NCBI GenBank assembly: GCA_001598975.1
Contig: BBXU01003013.1
Coordinates: 1 to 36,697, forward strand
Source: Parachlorella kessleri
Taxonomy: Eukaryota; Chlorophyta; Trebouxiophyceae; Chlorellales; Chlorellaceae
Direction: 5' to 3'
DNA length: 36,697 nucleotides
The translations under genes and the position numbers were made by a program. Below the pieces are notes generated by a model. It saw only the letters and a list, made by a program, of their open reading frames with translations. It made no database searches and was not told the DNA's origin. Of the stretch, positions 1 to 12,300 are shown in pieces (the stretch's first letter is position 1; every line of letters starts with the position of its first letter).

Positions 1-105
1 ATGCTCGGGAGTCTCTTCACCTTTGTTGCCCTCTTAATTGGTATAAACATGCCCGGCACGTCTCTACAACAGCTCTACAACACCCTCTGCCGAACTTTCT
101 TGCAG

Positions 106-242
106 GACACCCAAAAATGCGTACCACAACTGCTCGTGGCCACCACACACGCAACATCGGCCGTGGCCTTAAAATGATCCTGCTGTCGCCAGTCATGCTG
201 GTCAGGCGGGTGGCTCTGGGCATTGCCACCATCTGCTCTTAA
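106..242 (+). CDS. Possible last exon of an unidentified gene cut by the window edge
   Basis: A pyrimidine-rich stretch ending in TTGCAG at 100-105 could be a splice acceptor. The reading frame after it, entering in phase with two bases, runs about 44 codons through RTTARGHHTRNIGRGLKM to a TAA at 240-242. The peptide resembles no family I recognise. A competing short frame starts at base 1 and stops after 56 codons. Only the acceptor and the open frame support this entry, so it is a weak candidate. Confidence 0.15.
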
Positions 243-1090
243 GCACACCCCCAGCCAGCCAGCACAGGTGAGCCAGCCAGCGCAGTGCTAGTGTACTGTA
301 CAGAATGTGTACCTTCCCTAGTTGTTACCGACTTTCCCTGCAGCAGTCGCTTCCTGAATGTTGCCTTGTTGCCTCAGCGTAGCATGCTCTTCACAAAGTA
401 GAAAACTGCTCAAATACCGCTGCTGCATTGCAAATTCAGTGTTGGCCATCCTCTGTTGTGATGCAGGTCTGGAGTATAGTTGCCAGAAGGCATCGGACCT
501 TGCTGGAACTTGCTGCTGCTAATGATAACTGTGCCATGGAGCACAGGACTCCATGGGGATTTGGGGCATGAGAGCTCTCCTAGGGGAGGCATTTGACTGT
601 GCCTGTACAGTAAGACCATATAGCATGTAGGTGTGACAATGTCATTTAGGTGTGATGGTTGGCCATGGTCCAAGTCTTGGTGGATGTGTGAACCTGACAC
701 GACAATGGATGCGTTAACTGAGTTGGACATCTCTTTGAATGCCTGAATGCTAAATCCTAGACCTGCATCAGGGTTATTACAACCACTTTCGTGATGTTGT
801 TTCATGTTTCATGCCTTGATACAAACACCTGCGTACTTCCAATTTTCATTCGCTGACTGCGAATCGCGCCTTTTTAAACAAGATGCTGAACCGCTGGCAT
901 AGGCAGTAACAGCACACAAACAAGGTGAATTCTGAGTCCTGACAAACTATGCAGAAGAGAGAATGATAAGTGGATAGTATGCAGTACACAACAATATGGC
1001 CAAATGAAAATAAAAGATGTGTAGCACTGCCACAAAACTGCACTGTGTAACTGCTCTGCACCCCTCCCCTCAGCAGCTCAAACCCTCCTC
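243..1090. other. Intergenic region / 3' UTR of the CCDC146 gene
   Basis: No coding exon is convincing here on either strand. The stretch next to 1090 is downstream of the CCDC146 stop codon and should hold its 3' UTR. The nearest minus-strand TGTAA that I see reads from 781 to 777, about 310 bases past the stop, and is a candidate poly(A) signal. The remainder is AT-richer than the neighbouring exons and shows no repeat or RNA gene that I can name. Confidence 0.4.
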
Positions 1091-4000
1091 CTACACCTTG
1101 GACACAGTCAGCTCGCTAGGCAAGGTTGGGCTGGTGGCCCGACTTCTGCCCCCACTGCCTCCCAGCCCCACAAGCGACTTGCTGCCACGTGGCAGTAGCG
1201 GAGGGCTGGAGGGTTTAAAGGGGGCAAAGGGTGCCAGGAAAGGCTTGGGTAATGCGTCCAAATCGTCGGGCAGGTAGGCGTGGGGCCTGGGTGCGGCTGT
1301 GGAGTGGGTGCTGGGGTTGTCCAGCAGGCCCACCTCACGCAGCCGTCGCAGCTCGGCTGCCTGTGCACGTATCTCGGCCTGCTGAGCCCGGTCACGCTCC
1401 ATGCGTGCAAACTCCTGAGAACAGCATGGGATGCACCATTCAAGGACCAAGCAGACAGAGAGAAGGCTGATTCTCCAACCTAGCCGTGCTGCAGCGTCAC
1501 GTCTCCCTTCCCACACCACTAAGGAGTTGCGGGTCCCTATTAGTCACTGTCAATGGTGTTAGCTGCTGAAGTAACACAGAGCCTGCAGCTCCCAGTACCC
1601 CTGGGGGTTTTCGTCCCCGCCCTTCCAGCTGCGTTGTAATCACCAAGCATACCCCACATGCATGCATGCTCTGTACCAACACCTCGCCACGCTCCAGCCA
1701 TCCTTCTGCACCTTGTCAGCTCCAGCTGTGGGTGGCCTCCCCTCAGCCGTGTTGTGCCGCGCTGCCTCCACCTCCGCTGCCAGCAGTTCCCTGTCGTCCT
1801 TATACTTGAGCGACAGCGCCTGGTAAAGGGCCAGTTCGCTCACGGCAGCCATCATGCGGCGCGTGAGCGCTTGCAGCCCACGCTGGCAGTCGTTCATCTG
1901 CAGGGTAAAGGGCGAAGCAGCTTGCAAACAAAGGAGGCAGCAGTAGCGGTGCATCTGATACTGCGATACTAGAAATTCCCAAGTGCATGCTGCGCAGATT
2001 GGCGTTTGGTTGCCTGGCCCTTCAGACCGTAGGGCAGGGTATTGCAGGCATTGTCAATGCCTGCAATACCCAGCACAAGGTGGTTTGGCGGCCGGAGACT
2101 CAAGAACTGCCTCCCTTTGACTTTACGCTTCCTCAGGGCTTTCCCTCACCTGTACTGAAATCTGGAAGGAGCCGTCGTGGGAGACCGCCGCCTTCTGCAC
2201 CAGCGAGTCTATCAGCCGCTGGAGCTCATCAAGGGCCATGTCTTTCTGCATGAAGCCGGGAAAAACGAAAGTTTCACATGTGCACCTAGCCGCACCAAAG
2301 CCACCAGTGTATGTGTGGGGCAAGCAGGCGCAGCTTCCTCCTTTTAACGGCACGGCATGCTTCATTGTCCAGGTGGGCCCGGGTGGGCTCAATTTAAATC
2401 TCATCAAAAAGACCAAAAATGTCGTGTAACATGTCCACTCACCTACCACTATCGTCCCCACAAGCCCCACAATGCCGAAAATCCCTACCAGACCACACCG
2501 CCAGCAGCAGCTGCAAAGACAAGAGTATTCCGGCCCTGGACCCCGCATCCACCTGGGCGATCTGGTTGAGGCGCAGGTTGAGCTTGCCATCTATCTGGCC
2601 CATGCGGTCCGTCAAGTCCTCCCGAGAAGGGATGGTACCTGGCAGCAGGCGCCACCTGCAGCAGGGTATAATAATACCTGTTGTGGTTGGCACAGTCAGA
2701 TCCAAATCTACCTTTGAACACCAGCAATAAAGCTCGTCTTGGCTGCCTTAGACACCCCACCCACCACCATACATCAAACTGGCATAATACGGTTCAAGTA
2801 GCCTTGACCATAGCTCAAGCATGCACCCATTCTTACAGATATCACTGCCTCTCCCTGCGCCAACCCACCTGTCCTGGCACTTGTCGGGGTCTTCCAGGGT
2901 CCCTGTCAGCCCCTCAGCCTCCCTGCGAGCCCGGAACACCTCCGCTTTCAGCTGCGCAATGCTACGGTCGTAGGTCGCAACATCAGGCGCCGTCTTCTGT
3001 AGGGGGTGAGGGTGGTTAGATTAAGTCATATATCGATAGAGGGTAGGGAGGGCAAGCCCAGGACAGGGTGCAAGCCAGGTTATCCGTGGCTAACCAGGAC
3101 CGCCTTGGCAGGCCTCCCTACTTCAGGAGAAGACACAAGACTCGTTAACACTGTCCGCGATCTATAGCACTAACTTGCCTGGGTAGCGAAGAGCTTGCGC
3201 TGCAGCTCAGCCACCTCCAGCTGCAGCATGCGGATGTCATCATCACAACGAGACAGCGCTCGGGTACCTGTAAACACAGCACAGCATGGGCAGCAAGCGT
3301 CCCTGAGGGAGGTTGCTGTGGCCAATACTCACCAAGGGACGAGCAAGCAGAGCAACTGGAAAGCAGCAAGAAAGCAGCACAGCAGCCATCTGATAGGGAA
3401 CCTAGCCAGAGCTGGTCAACTCAGCGGGATTTGCACCCCATGCACTTCATGAGGCATTGTAGAGAAGGCAGTCAGCAGAAAGAGCAGGCCCGACCTTCGT
3501 CCATGTGCCCCAGAAGCACGTCAGACTGCTCATACAGGTTGCACATTTCATCATCCCTGCCCAGAAGCACCTGCAAAGAGGGGGCCAGGGACACCGAGCA
3601 CATCGAAGCCTTTCTATACAGCCGTTTATGTGCCTCCGCATTTCAAGCATGCCACCAACCACGCCAGACCACCTGTAAGGTAGAGCGCTGCCCTTGAGGG
3701 CGGCAAGTCACTCACACTTGCTGGCAATGGAGGCACTGCATCATGCACCACAAGTTCTAATTTTTCTACTGCTGTTCATTACAGAGCGCCCTTGCTTGAC
3801 CACACTCCCTGTCCTGACTCCACGGTGGATGACGACAGCAGATCTTTCTGCCCTTCGCCTCCCCAGCCAGGCCCCCCCGGGCAGTCTTTGGCTACCTGCT
3901 GGGCCTCCTGCTTGGCTGCCCTTGCGGCTGCCGTGCCCTGCTCCAGCCGACGGGTGGCCTCCTGCCCCTCCTCCACCGCCCGCTGCAGCCGCCGCACTTC

Positions 4001-7000
4001 GATCCCAGCTAAGTCCGCTTGCTCCTACAATGCCATGGATGGGATCTTCCCACATTAGGAGTCAATCAAACTTTGCTTACAAGGCTGGTTATGGAGCATG
4101 GCCTTGCAGCCACCCCTTCATGGTAATCTCTTGCCATTGCCACGCCAAGGTACCATGCACCAGCCCCCATCCCGGCACATGACAGCTGCCCTCCTCCTCA
4201 CTTCATGTACCCACCGCTGCAGCCTCATGTTGCTCCCTCGCTGCAGCCAGCCTGCTGGCCAGCAGCGCCTTGGCACTCTCGCCGGCAGCGCACCCCTTCT
4301 CTTCGTTCTTCACATCCTCGCTCTTGGCTTGGGTGGCCCCCTCAAGGTCCCTCAGCAGCTGCTGGGCAGCCTCGACCTCGCCTCCCAGGCTTTGAACACG
4401 TACCTTGGCAGCCTGCCTCACAAGGCAGAGCGGAGGAGCAGCAAACCTTTATGCTCTCAGCCTAGACTATGTCCATACGACTCAGGGGCCAGAGCACAAA
4501 CACCGAGCATAGCAGTCCACGCAAGCGAGCTAATGCACGTAGGAGGGAGCCATTGGCAGGGGAGGCAGCAACTGCATGCATTTGCCAGATTCTACGCATT
4601 TCCACCACATGACGTGGTGCGTATATGCCAACGCCATATTTGTCGAGTGGCACCTCTCTGATGGAGCTTAGGCGCTCCAGCTGCTCAGACATGAGTTCAC
4701 ACAGCCCTCGAAGCTCCCTGTGCTGCGCCTTAACCTGCATGCAAGCGCTCCAGTCATCAGAGACCCTGCCACCAATAGCATATACATGTATGGGAGAGCG
4801 GTAGGAGCAGTGCTCAGGTTGTTGTACAGTGCAGGCGGCACTAGCACGCTTAGCGGACAACTAGTCAGTGAGCAGTGTGGCCAATATGCAGGGCAGACCC
4901 CCAGTTGCTCGTCCACTGCCAACCCCAACTCGTTCCCTGCAGCTTTACCGCTGGCTCAGGGATACCCCCATGGCCCTGCTGTCAATTGCAATCCCTTTGG
5001 CTTGCCCGCGCAACAGCCATTCACAAACCTACGAGAAAACAACGATATCCCACCGTCTTGTGCTGCAGGTGCAGCTCATCAACCTCTGCATCCTTGGCTT
5101 CAGCCGCATCCAGAGCCTCGGTCAACTTGATCACCCATTGGGAGGCATGACGGCCAGCTGCATCGCGCTGTGAAGCTGCAGCAGCGGAGCCACCAGTGTG
5201 CCTGATTCGTGGTGAGCCATGGCAGTCACTGAGCAGTATCCTTTGTTTCCTGATATGTGTTCACAAGCAGCGGAAAATCCTTTGGGCCAAACCATAGGCA
5301 TCTAACCGGTCTCCAAGAGCAGCTTATTAGGCTGGAGAGGCATTACCCAGTATTGCCCTACCATTGGCAGTCAACCTACTGCCCTTGCTGCCAAACCCCA
5401 GCACAAGCCCAGCCTCAACGCTAGCATTGCTGGGCCAACTGAAATACCCTGCCACACCCACCATATTCTGCACAGCATGTGCTCCTTGCCAAGCGTCTCC
5501 TTCAACTCAGGGTGCAGGCTCTGCCCTTCCAAAATTAATGACATGCACCTTTTCAACAAACCTTACCAGACCAGGTCTAGGACTTTCAAAGTTCACTCAC
5601 TTATGTCCTGCGCCAGCTTCTCCCACTTGGCAACCGCTGCCTTGAAATCAGCACACTCCTTGTCCAGCAAATGCACGTCCTGCACGCTAGCCTTCACCAG
5701 GGCATTCTGCAGGTCCGTCTGCACAGCAGCAGCAGTTGGGAAAGAAGTAAGACGGGTGGTGCAGTGCAAGTGCTTGTAATGCCTGAAGAGACGGTGGCGC
5801 AAGCCTCGCGCCACTCGAGCTTGTTGGCAGCCTATCCACGCATCATCACATGCCCACATTGCCCACAACGTGCGTGTGAAGGGGTGCGCATGAAAGGAGC
5901 AGATGACCTAGCCTCACCAAATTCTTCTCGGCGGCGACCTGCCCCACCAGACCCTCCAGCTCCTTCTGAAGCTTGCCCCTCCCATCAGACTCTACCACCA
6001 GCTGCTTCCGCAGGACGGTGATCAGGGAGCCCATGTTGCTGGCAGCATTCTGCAGCGGCGGCAGCTCCTCCTGCAAGACAAGGAATCAAGGCAGTGTTAC
6101 CAGGAGGACTCAATTTAGATTGCAGACTTCCCAGCAGCATGAAGTCCAAGCAACTTCCCATCAGCAAGTCAAGTGCCATGCGTAACACATGCTAAGTACC
6201 CTGGAGCCTATTAATAATATTTACAGCCCGCACCGGACAACCACATCAATCGATTCCCGCTGCTGCTGCACTCTCTTCATGTGCCATCTCCAAGCCATGA
6301 TATATCACCTTCAGGACTCCCTTGGAAACCTACGCCAGCTTTTGCAGCCTGTCGGGAACTCAAGGCCACTCAGCTCTGCTCACCTCGGCCGCCTTGCCGT
6401 CACGCTCTGCCTTGCCCAGCCTTTTGAGTACAGCATCTCTGGCTCGCTGCTCAAACTTGAGGCCTTCAGTCTCCCTCTTTGCCTCACCGCCACGCGTTTC
6501 AAACTGCAAGTGTGGCATGCACCTAAAAAAGCATGGAGTTGTGGCTGATGGTTCCCATGGATATTACAAGCACATCAAAGTAACTCCCACGCTGTCATGC
6601 TTGAGCGGAGCACAACACAAAATGGTCAGACAATAACAGGTGCTGCAAGGATGGCAGCAACGAGAAACGCTCAAGTCCTGGATGCAGGGACCTTACGTCA
6701 CCGAGCCGCCTTCCCTTTTGTAAGCAAATGGCGCAGAAATCGCTCCTAAGCTTTAACCCCACCCCAACCACATTGCCCTCCTGCTCAAGGGGTCACCCTG
6801 TATACGAGGTACCATAGCAGCGACCTACCTCCAGATCCAGCGTCACTCTGTCGGCCAGGTAACGCTCAGTCTCCAGCTTGGCCATCTCAATGTCCTTCAG
6901 GGCTTCCGCTAGGCTGCCCTCCTTCTTAGACATGGCCGCACGCAGCTTGTTGGCTGCGCGAACAGCTACCTCCTGCTGCGCCTCAACATCTCTGGCTTCC

Positions 7001-9103
7001 CTTGCATTTGTAGCGCTGCACCGCGCGAGAGCAAGCAGCATCTCAACAATTTGATACCAAACCGTGTCTACCCTTGGTACACTGCGAAATCTTGATCGCA
7101 TGTCGCGTCCGTTGCGCCACCTCGAAACGCACATATGAATGTGTTGCGGCGTACTCCAGTGCCCACATTTGTATGCAGGACCAGACCCAGCCTTGCCAGC
7201 TGTTTGCTATCCACACACACATACAACGGAGCACGCCTACAGCGAGTTAAAATAGCACAGGCAATCATCCGACGGTAAGGGAACTAAAGGTCCATTAGTC
7301 CTTACGTAAACACGACCAGCCAGACCTTTCCTCATTGTCAACCTGCTCGTCCACAAATGGCAGGCTTCAATACCCAGCAAACCCCATCCTCCACGTCTAC
7401 ACTAGAAGTGTCCCAAGGCTCTCAACATTCCCTTACTCATATATGGCATGCCGCCACACTCACTCTTCTGCATCCAGCTCCCGAGCACGTGCCTCCAGCT
7501 CTGCCTCACGCTCGCCCAGCGCACGAAGCGCGCCCACAACAGCATCTGCATCGCGCCGGCAGCGGTCTGGCAGCTTCTCGCATTGCGCCAGGGCTCGCTG
7601 TTCCTGCTCCACCACACTGCCCAGACTCCGCATCTCCAGTTGGAGCTGCGATGCACGAGAAGGCAGGGTAAGATTTGCAGCGTTGTTAAGAGCAATAGGT
7701 AGAAAATCATCTCTGGTCACATTACATGAGATGAGCAGGCAGACAAAAGCGATATAGGTTGACATGATAGTAAAAGATTGTAATCGCAGAGCGAAGACTG
7801 GACCCAGACCTCTCACCGCTTCCAGGCGAGCAACTACATTTGACAGCTCCCTCTGAGCTGCCTGCGCTTTGAGTCGCTCCCCTCGAAGCTGCTCCTCCAC
7901 CAAGTCAGCCTCATCTTGGGCTGCCTGGGCATAACAGAGGAGCCGCTGACAGTTGGTACAAGCCCACCTCTAAACATTGAAGGTAAAAGCCATGCAAATT
8001 GCCACCTTCATGGACATAGACTTCACCCTGCTTCGACGTATCTATTGCAGAAGCCCCATGGGCTTGAAACAGGCCACCCAGGTGCTCTGGCTTGGTTTGC
8101 TGCTCACCTTGATCTGCGGCGCTAGCTCCGCTCTTCGTTCGTCCTCCAATTCTGCCAAGCGGTTATTCAGGACATCACGGTGGTTGGCCATGGCCTGTAG
8201 CTGTAGTACGGCAGCTTCTGCTCGGTGCTCACACTCAGTAGCCTGCACGGAATGCCAGGTTTGAGTTTGCACCTGAGCAGGCAGGGTTCGTGTCATGAAT
8301 GCCACAGATAACCCATGCGAGCCTCCGGCTGCGACAGCAGATTGCCGCTGCAGCACGGAGACCCCATACCAACCTCTACCTGTGGCGCATGCCATGGACA
8401 ACGCATTCTCATTTGCAGGAAGCCAGGACAAGAAAACTTTCTCCAATCCACTGCTACCTGCTCCAAGGCTGCATCGCGGTCTTCACGAAACTTGTCCAGT
8501 ATTTGCACTGCATCATCATAACTGCCCGCTTCTGCAGAGTCTACTAGCTCCTGTTGCACCCGTATGTTCTGAATAGCAGCAAGAATCACAATAGTCCATT
8601 ATTGGGAACTCCAGGTAGGCTGTCTACCAAGTGGCAGTGCTGCCAAGATTGCCAGCTGCACAGCCGTCACGAACCCGGCCTGGCCAAAAGAGATGCTACA
8701 CCTACTGCAGTTGGTTAAGGACAAATACAGCCAGTTATACATCCTGTCGAGCCTACCTGGAGGTTTGAAGACAACTGTGCGACCCGTTGCTCTAGTGCGG
8801 CAGCCTCAGATAACGTCTGTAGCACTGCAACGTGCAGCCGGCGGTATTTTCGCCTGGCTTCTTCCACCACCTCTGGCGGTAGCGCAGAGGTTTTGCCCCA
8901 CCGCTCTAGCACCTGCATCCACTGCCATATGTCTCAGGCCAGTGTAGCCTCGAGAAGCGGGGCGCCTTGGCCAAGCCGCCTTGCTAACTCCTCTGGTGCT
9001 GTGGCGCTGCCACCTGTTTTTCTGAACTAGACAAACCCACCTCGCTGCACCGAGCATCGGCAGTCAGGAATTCCTCCTGGATCTCTTCGAGAAGCTCGCT
9101 CAT
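1091..9103 (-). CDS. CCDC146: CCDC146 / MBO2-type coiled-coil protein of motile cilia
   Basis: Exons 9103-9041, 8912-8757, 8568-8458, 8242-8108, 7924-7817, 7645-7464, 7000-6829, 6503-6384, 6070-5918, 5718-5601, 5175-5054, 4734-4654, 4412-4215, 4024-3896, 3570-3495, 3267-3179, 2996-2869, 2655-2553, 2245-2150, 1897-1691, 1414-1091. All phases agree and give 956 aa, close to animal CCDC146 (about 955). The protein is almost wholly coiled coil. Family landmarks in order are ARRKYRRLHVAV (about 40-51), LPGTIPSREDLT, RRMMAAVSELALYQALSL and the tail RPHAYLPDDLDALPKPFLAP (892-911). In Chlamydomonas the MBO2 protein lies in proximal cilia and sets the asymmetric waveform; in animals CCDC146 serves centrioles and sperm flagella. 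The intron after exon 16 is GC-AG. The donor of exon 20 (AGC|GTGGCG) was chosen by phase and alignment. A further upstream coding exon cannot be excluded, but the divergent MICU gene leaves under 300 bp. The family call is firm; single exon edges are less so. Confidence 0.93.
2037..2071. repeat. 35-bp near-perfect palindrome in a CCDC146 intron
   Basis: The arm GGGTATTGCAGGCATTG is followed by a single T and then by its exact reverse complement. That makes 17-bp arms with a one-base centre. It lies in the intron between exons 19 and 20 (2149-1898), about 80 bases below exon 19. I see no flanking transposon ends. Confidence 0.9.
3177..3178 (-). other. GC splice donor in the CCDC146 gene
   Basis: The exon ending LQRKLFATQ is followed by CAG|GCAAGT, the textbook GC-donor consensus. 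The next exon begins KTAPDV after CTACAG in the same phase. Animal CCDC146 is contiguous across this junction (VTQKLL-type sequence), and I see no nearby GT that keeps both phase and alignment. Confidence 0.85.
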
Positions 9104-9395
9104 CTCCTTCCAAGGGAGCTGAGCCCCGGCAGGTGGTAGGTCGGGTGCCACTTACCACTGGGCCAGCTGCTGCCACGCGGCGACAGAGACCGCATGCGGC
9201 CGCATCGAGAAGGCCTGATTTGGCAGCCCAAGTAACATTGGAACCTCCACTGGCGCCCCTTAGCAATAGTGGTCATTTCTCGTAATTCCAATCGGTCCCC
9301 CACGCCAATCGGTTCAATTCCCACCCTTTCAACATTAAGGATATCAGTTGTCCTTGGCTGAGTATCAGAACTGCTGTGATACATAACCGTAGCAG
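9104..9395. promoter_or_regulatory. Short divergent promoter between CCDC146 and MICU
   Basis: Only 292 bp separate the two start codons, so both promoters and both 5' UTRs must fit here unless either gene has an upstream non-coding exon. A CCAAT pentamer (GCCAATCGG) lies near 9304. No clear TATA box is visible. Confidence 0.5.
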
Positions 9396-12300
9396 ATGCT
9401 GCTGCACCGGCTGTTCGTGCGTGCCTCCTCAGCAGGACGGTTCGCCCAACAGGCGGCGCCTGCACTGGTGGTGGCGCAACAAAGTACTGATCAGAGTCAG
9501 ATCAGCAAGGTAGCCTGCCTTGCCCTGCTAGTCGTGGCAGGAGGAGGGGTGGCACACGCCGAGGCCACTACACCCCCGGACCAACAAAAGGTAGCTCGCC
9601 ATTCCTACACAGCTGCAGCGCTGCTGAAGAACTGTTCCTTACACATACCCGCTCTCTCGGTCACCCACTTGTGGGACACCCAGCAAAGCCGCGACACCTG
9701 CAAGTTGCGTAGGGTTGGCACCTGCTGAGCCTTGACCAGCGGCGCCGGCTCTTTTTCAAGTATGAAAGACGCGTCCGGGACATGAGCCCGCAAGAAAAGG
9801 TAGGTATTCTACATTGGCAGCCATTTCCAGCTGACACTAGAAGGCCTCGCACCCGTCTGCCGGGCCTACCAACGAACTCTTCTTTCATGCAGGTGTTTGA
9901 CTACTTTGCTTCCAGAGTGAGTATGAGAGGTGGGAGTCCAGGCTGTCGCCAGCTATGAAGCACACTTGATGTGGTACCAAGCGGCCTGCCCTTGGACCTG
10001 CTGACTTGAAAAGGGACCTTCCTATTGTACAGCTTGACAACACTTGCCACATCCTTCCCTCTTCTGCAGCGGGATGTGGGTGGGGCATCCTTCATGCTGG
10101 CAGGTGATATGCTGCGAGCGGTGGTGCCGGTGTACCCTCCAGAGGGCTGCAGCTTTGTGCGCTCTGGGTCCTTGGCCGGTGAGCCAAGCCCCAAGGTGCC
10201 TGAGGAGGTGAGGAGGGCGAGTGACTGGTGGGGGATGTCAAGTGGCAGTTGGCCAGGGTCACTTCAAAACATGTGGCGTGCGGGTGATTGCAGCAGGCGG
10301 AGGGATCGCGAAGATGGGTGCAGAAAGATGGTTGCTAATGCTTTGTCGATTGACCCTGCCCGCCACTATGGCCACTACGCAGCTATGCTATTGCTGCAGG
10401 AGAGCGTCTTTTTCAAGAACTTTGACCTTGACGGTGATGGCAGGATCAGCTTCGAGGAGTACATGCTGTTTGTCACGCTGCTTTCCATACCGCCAGAGGA
10501 TATTGAAGGTACACTGCAGCTGGCTAGGATTTGTTCTGCCCTTCATGTCGCACCAGACTGAGCACTGTTTGTAGGCGGCACCTGGGCAGCCTGTACATGA
10601 CTAGCCCTGCTGCAGGTTGGGAATAGCCAGCGCACCCTTCAGCGTTCTAGGGTTCCCTTGTGTGTCGCAGTGGCCTTCAAGATTTTGGATGCTGATAACA
10701 GCGGCAAGATAGATGCGGGGGAGTTTAGCAGGCTGTTGGGGGCCCTACAAGGGCAGGCTGGGGCGCAGAAGGCCACAACACGGCACTTGGACCATACTCA
10801 GAGGTAAGCTAGCCGGGCAGCTTGAGCCGTGTAAAGCCGTAGTTCAGGGTCCTGGGCAGTGGCCGCACCATGGAAGGAGCCTAACGTCAGAGCCAGATAG
10901 GGGCAGCCTGTCATGCATTGTGGTGGTTTCAGCATGAAAAAGTGAGGCAGGCCTAAGGTCAAATAGCCGTGACAAGGATGCAATATTGACCATAGGTGGT
11001 GGACTTGAGGAACTTCGTGATCCCTGCAAGGGCAGGAAGTTTTGCCGATGCAAACATTGAATGCATTGATCTGAGTCCACCTCAAGTCAGCCGCAGATCC
11101 TTCGGCTTCCAGCGAGATTAGCTCTTCATAGGGCAGCACACCTACAGAAAACTCGACACAGAGGTGGTTTTTTGTGCAGTGGGGAGCGTGCAGGGCTGCT
11201 GCGTAAGTTCTTTGGCAATGACGGGCAAAAGCAGCTGACGCTGGACGCCTTCGAAGCCTTCATGGATGCATTGCGGGAAGAGCTTGTCCGACTAGAGTAT
11301 CAGTACTATGACTGCCAGAGCAAGGTGAGATGAGGAGACTGATGGGGCACGCCCTGTAGTCAGGCTTGCACTCGCAAAATCCGGGCAACCATGTATAGGT
11401 GGTTAGGCATGCCTGGCAGAGCGTGTCATAGTAGTTTGGTTTGTTTGCGTGATGTTCCAAGGCCATGCATCCGTGCAAAAGTGTTGCAGGGACGAGGGCA
11501 AGGAAGGCATGGGCTAGCAGTCTTTACAGCCGGTTCCTGCCAGGAAGGCGCCAGTTCTCACTTAAGTAGGACCTACTCTGCAGGGCTATATGACCGGACG
11601 TGACTTCGCACACAGCATTGTTGGGAGCGCAAGCGCTCGCTTTCTAGACGAGTACCTCAATAAGGTGCGAGGCAAATGTCCATAGCCGTTCTACTTTACC
11701 TGAGGCGTATTGCAACAAGATTTGAGAGGCTAATGCCAGGGCTGCCAAATTTCCCCTCGTGTGCATTTGGTGACGCTCTGGCCCTGCACGCAATGGAAGG
11801 TGGGTAGCCAAGGTGCCCCTTTAGTGATTTTCAACCTTTCATGTCATATTGCCTGCACGCTGTATGTGTCAATTCAGGTTCAGGCGATGCCCGTTGAGCT
11901 GGCAGATGCCCACATCACTCTGCAAGAGCTAGGGGCTTTCCGGGAGGTCCTGCGACAGCTGCGGGCGCTGCTGGTGGCGCTGGAATTCATTCAAAACTCC
12001 AGCAGAACTGTGACAGAAGCGGACCTACACTGGGTGGCGGAGCACATCCTGCACACCAAGCTCACTAAGGCGCAGGTGGGTCACGTTGATCACATGCTAA
12101 ACTGTGACAGCAGCAACCATCCATTGGGGTGGCGGGTCACCTTTCGCACGCAACTCGCAATGGCGCACGCGTCTGCTGTATAGGACTCCTGCGTAGTGGT
12201 CAGCGGAGCGACGCCGCACGTAGCGGCACCTTGAATGCCTGCCAGTCGCGCCTGGGTAGGCGCGGGCTGAAGGGAAAGCAGGAGGGAAGCATGCCCGTGG

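Noticed and set aside
1683..1691. Alternative donor GAG|GTGTTG for exon 20 of CCDC146
   Set aside because: It gives the wrong phase for the terminal exon; AGC|GTGGCG eight bases earlier keeps phase and family alignment.
5371..5559. Minus-strand frame with GQSLHPELKETLGKEHM as a CCDC146 exon
   Set aside because: No acceptor and donor pair gives the needed phase, while the exons at 5718-5601 and 5175-5054 join directly in phase.
9304..9325. GGTTCAATTCC (plus strand), like a tRNA B box
   Set aside because: The T stem does not pair and no cloverleaf forms around it; it lies in the divergent promoter.
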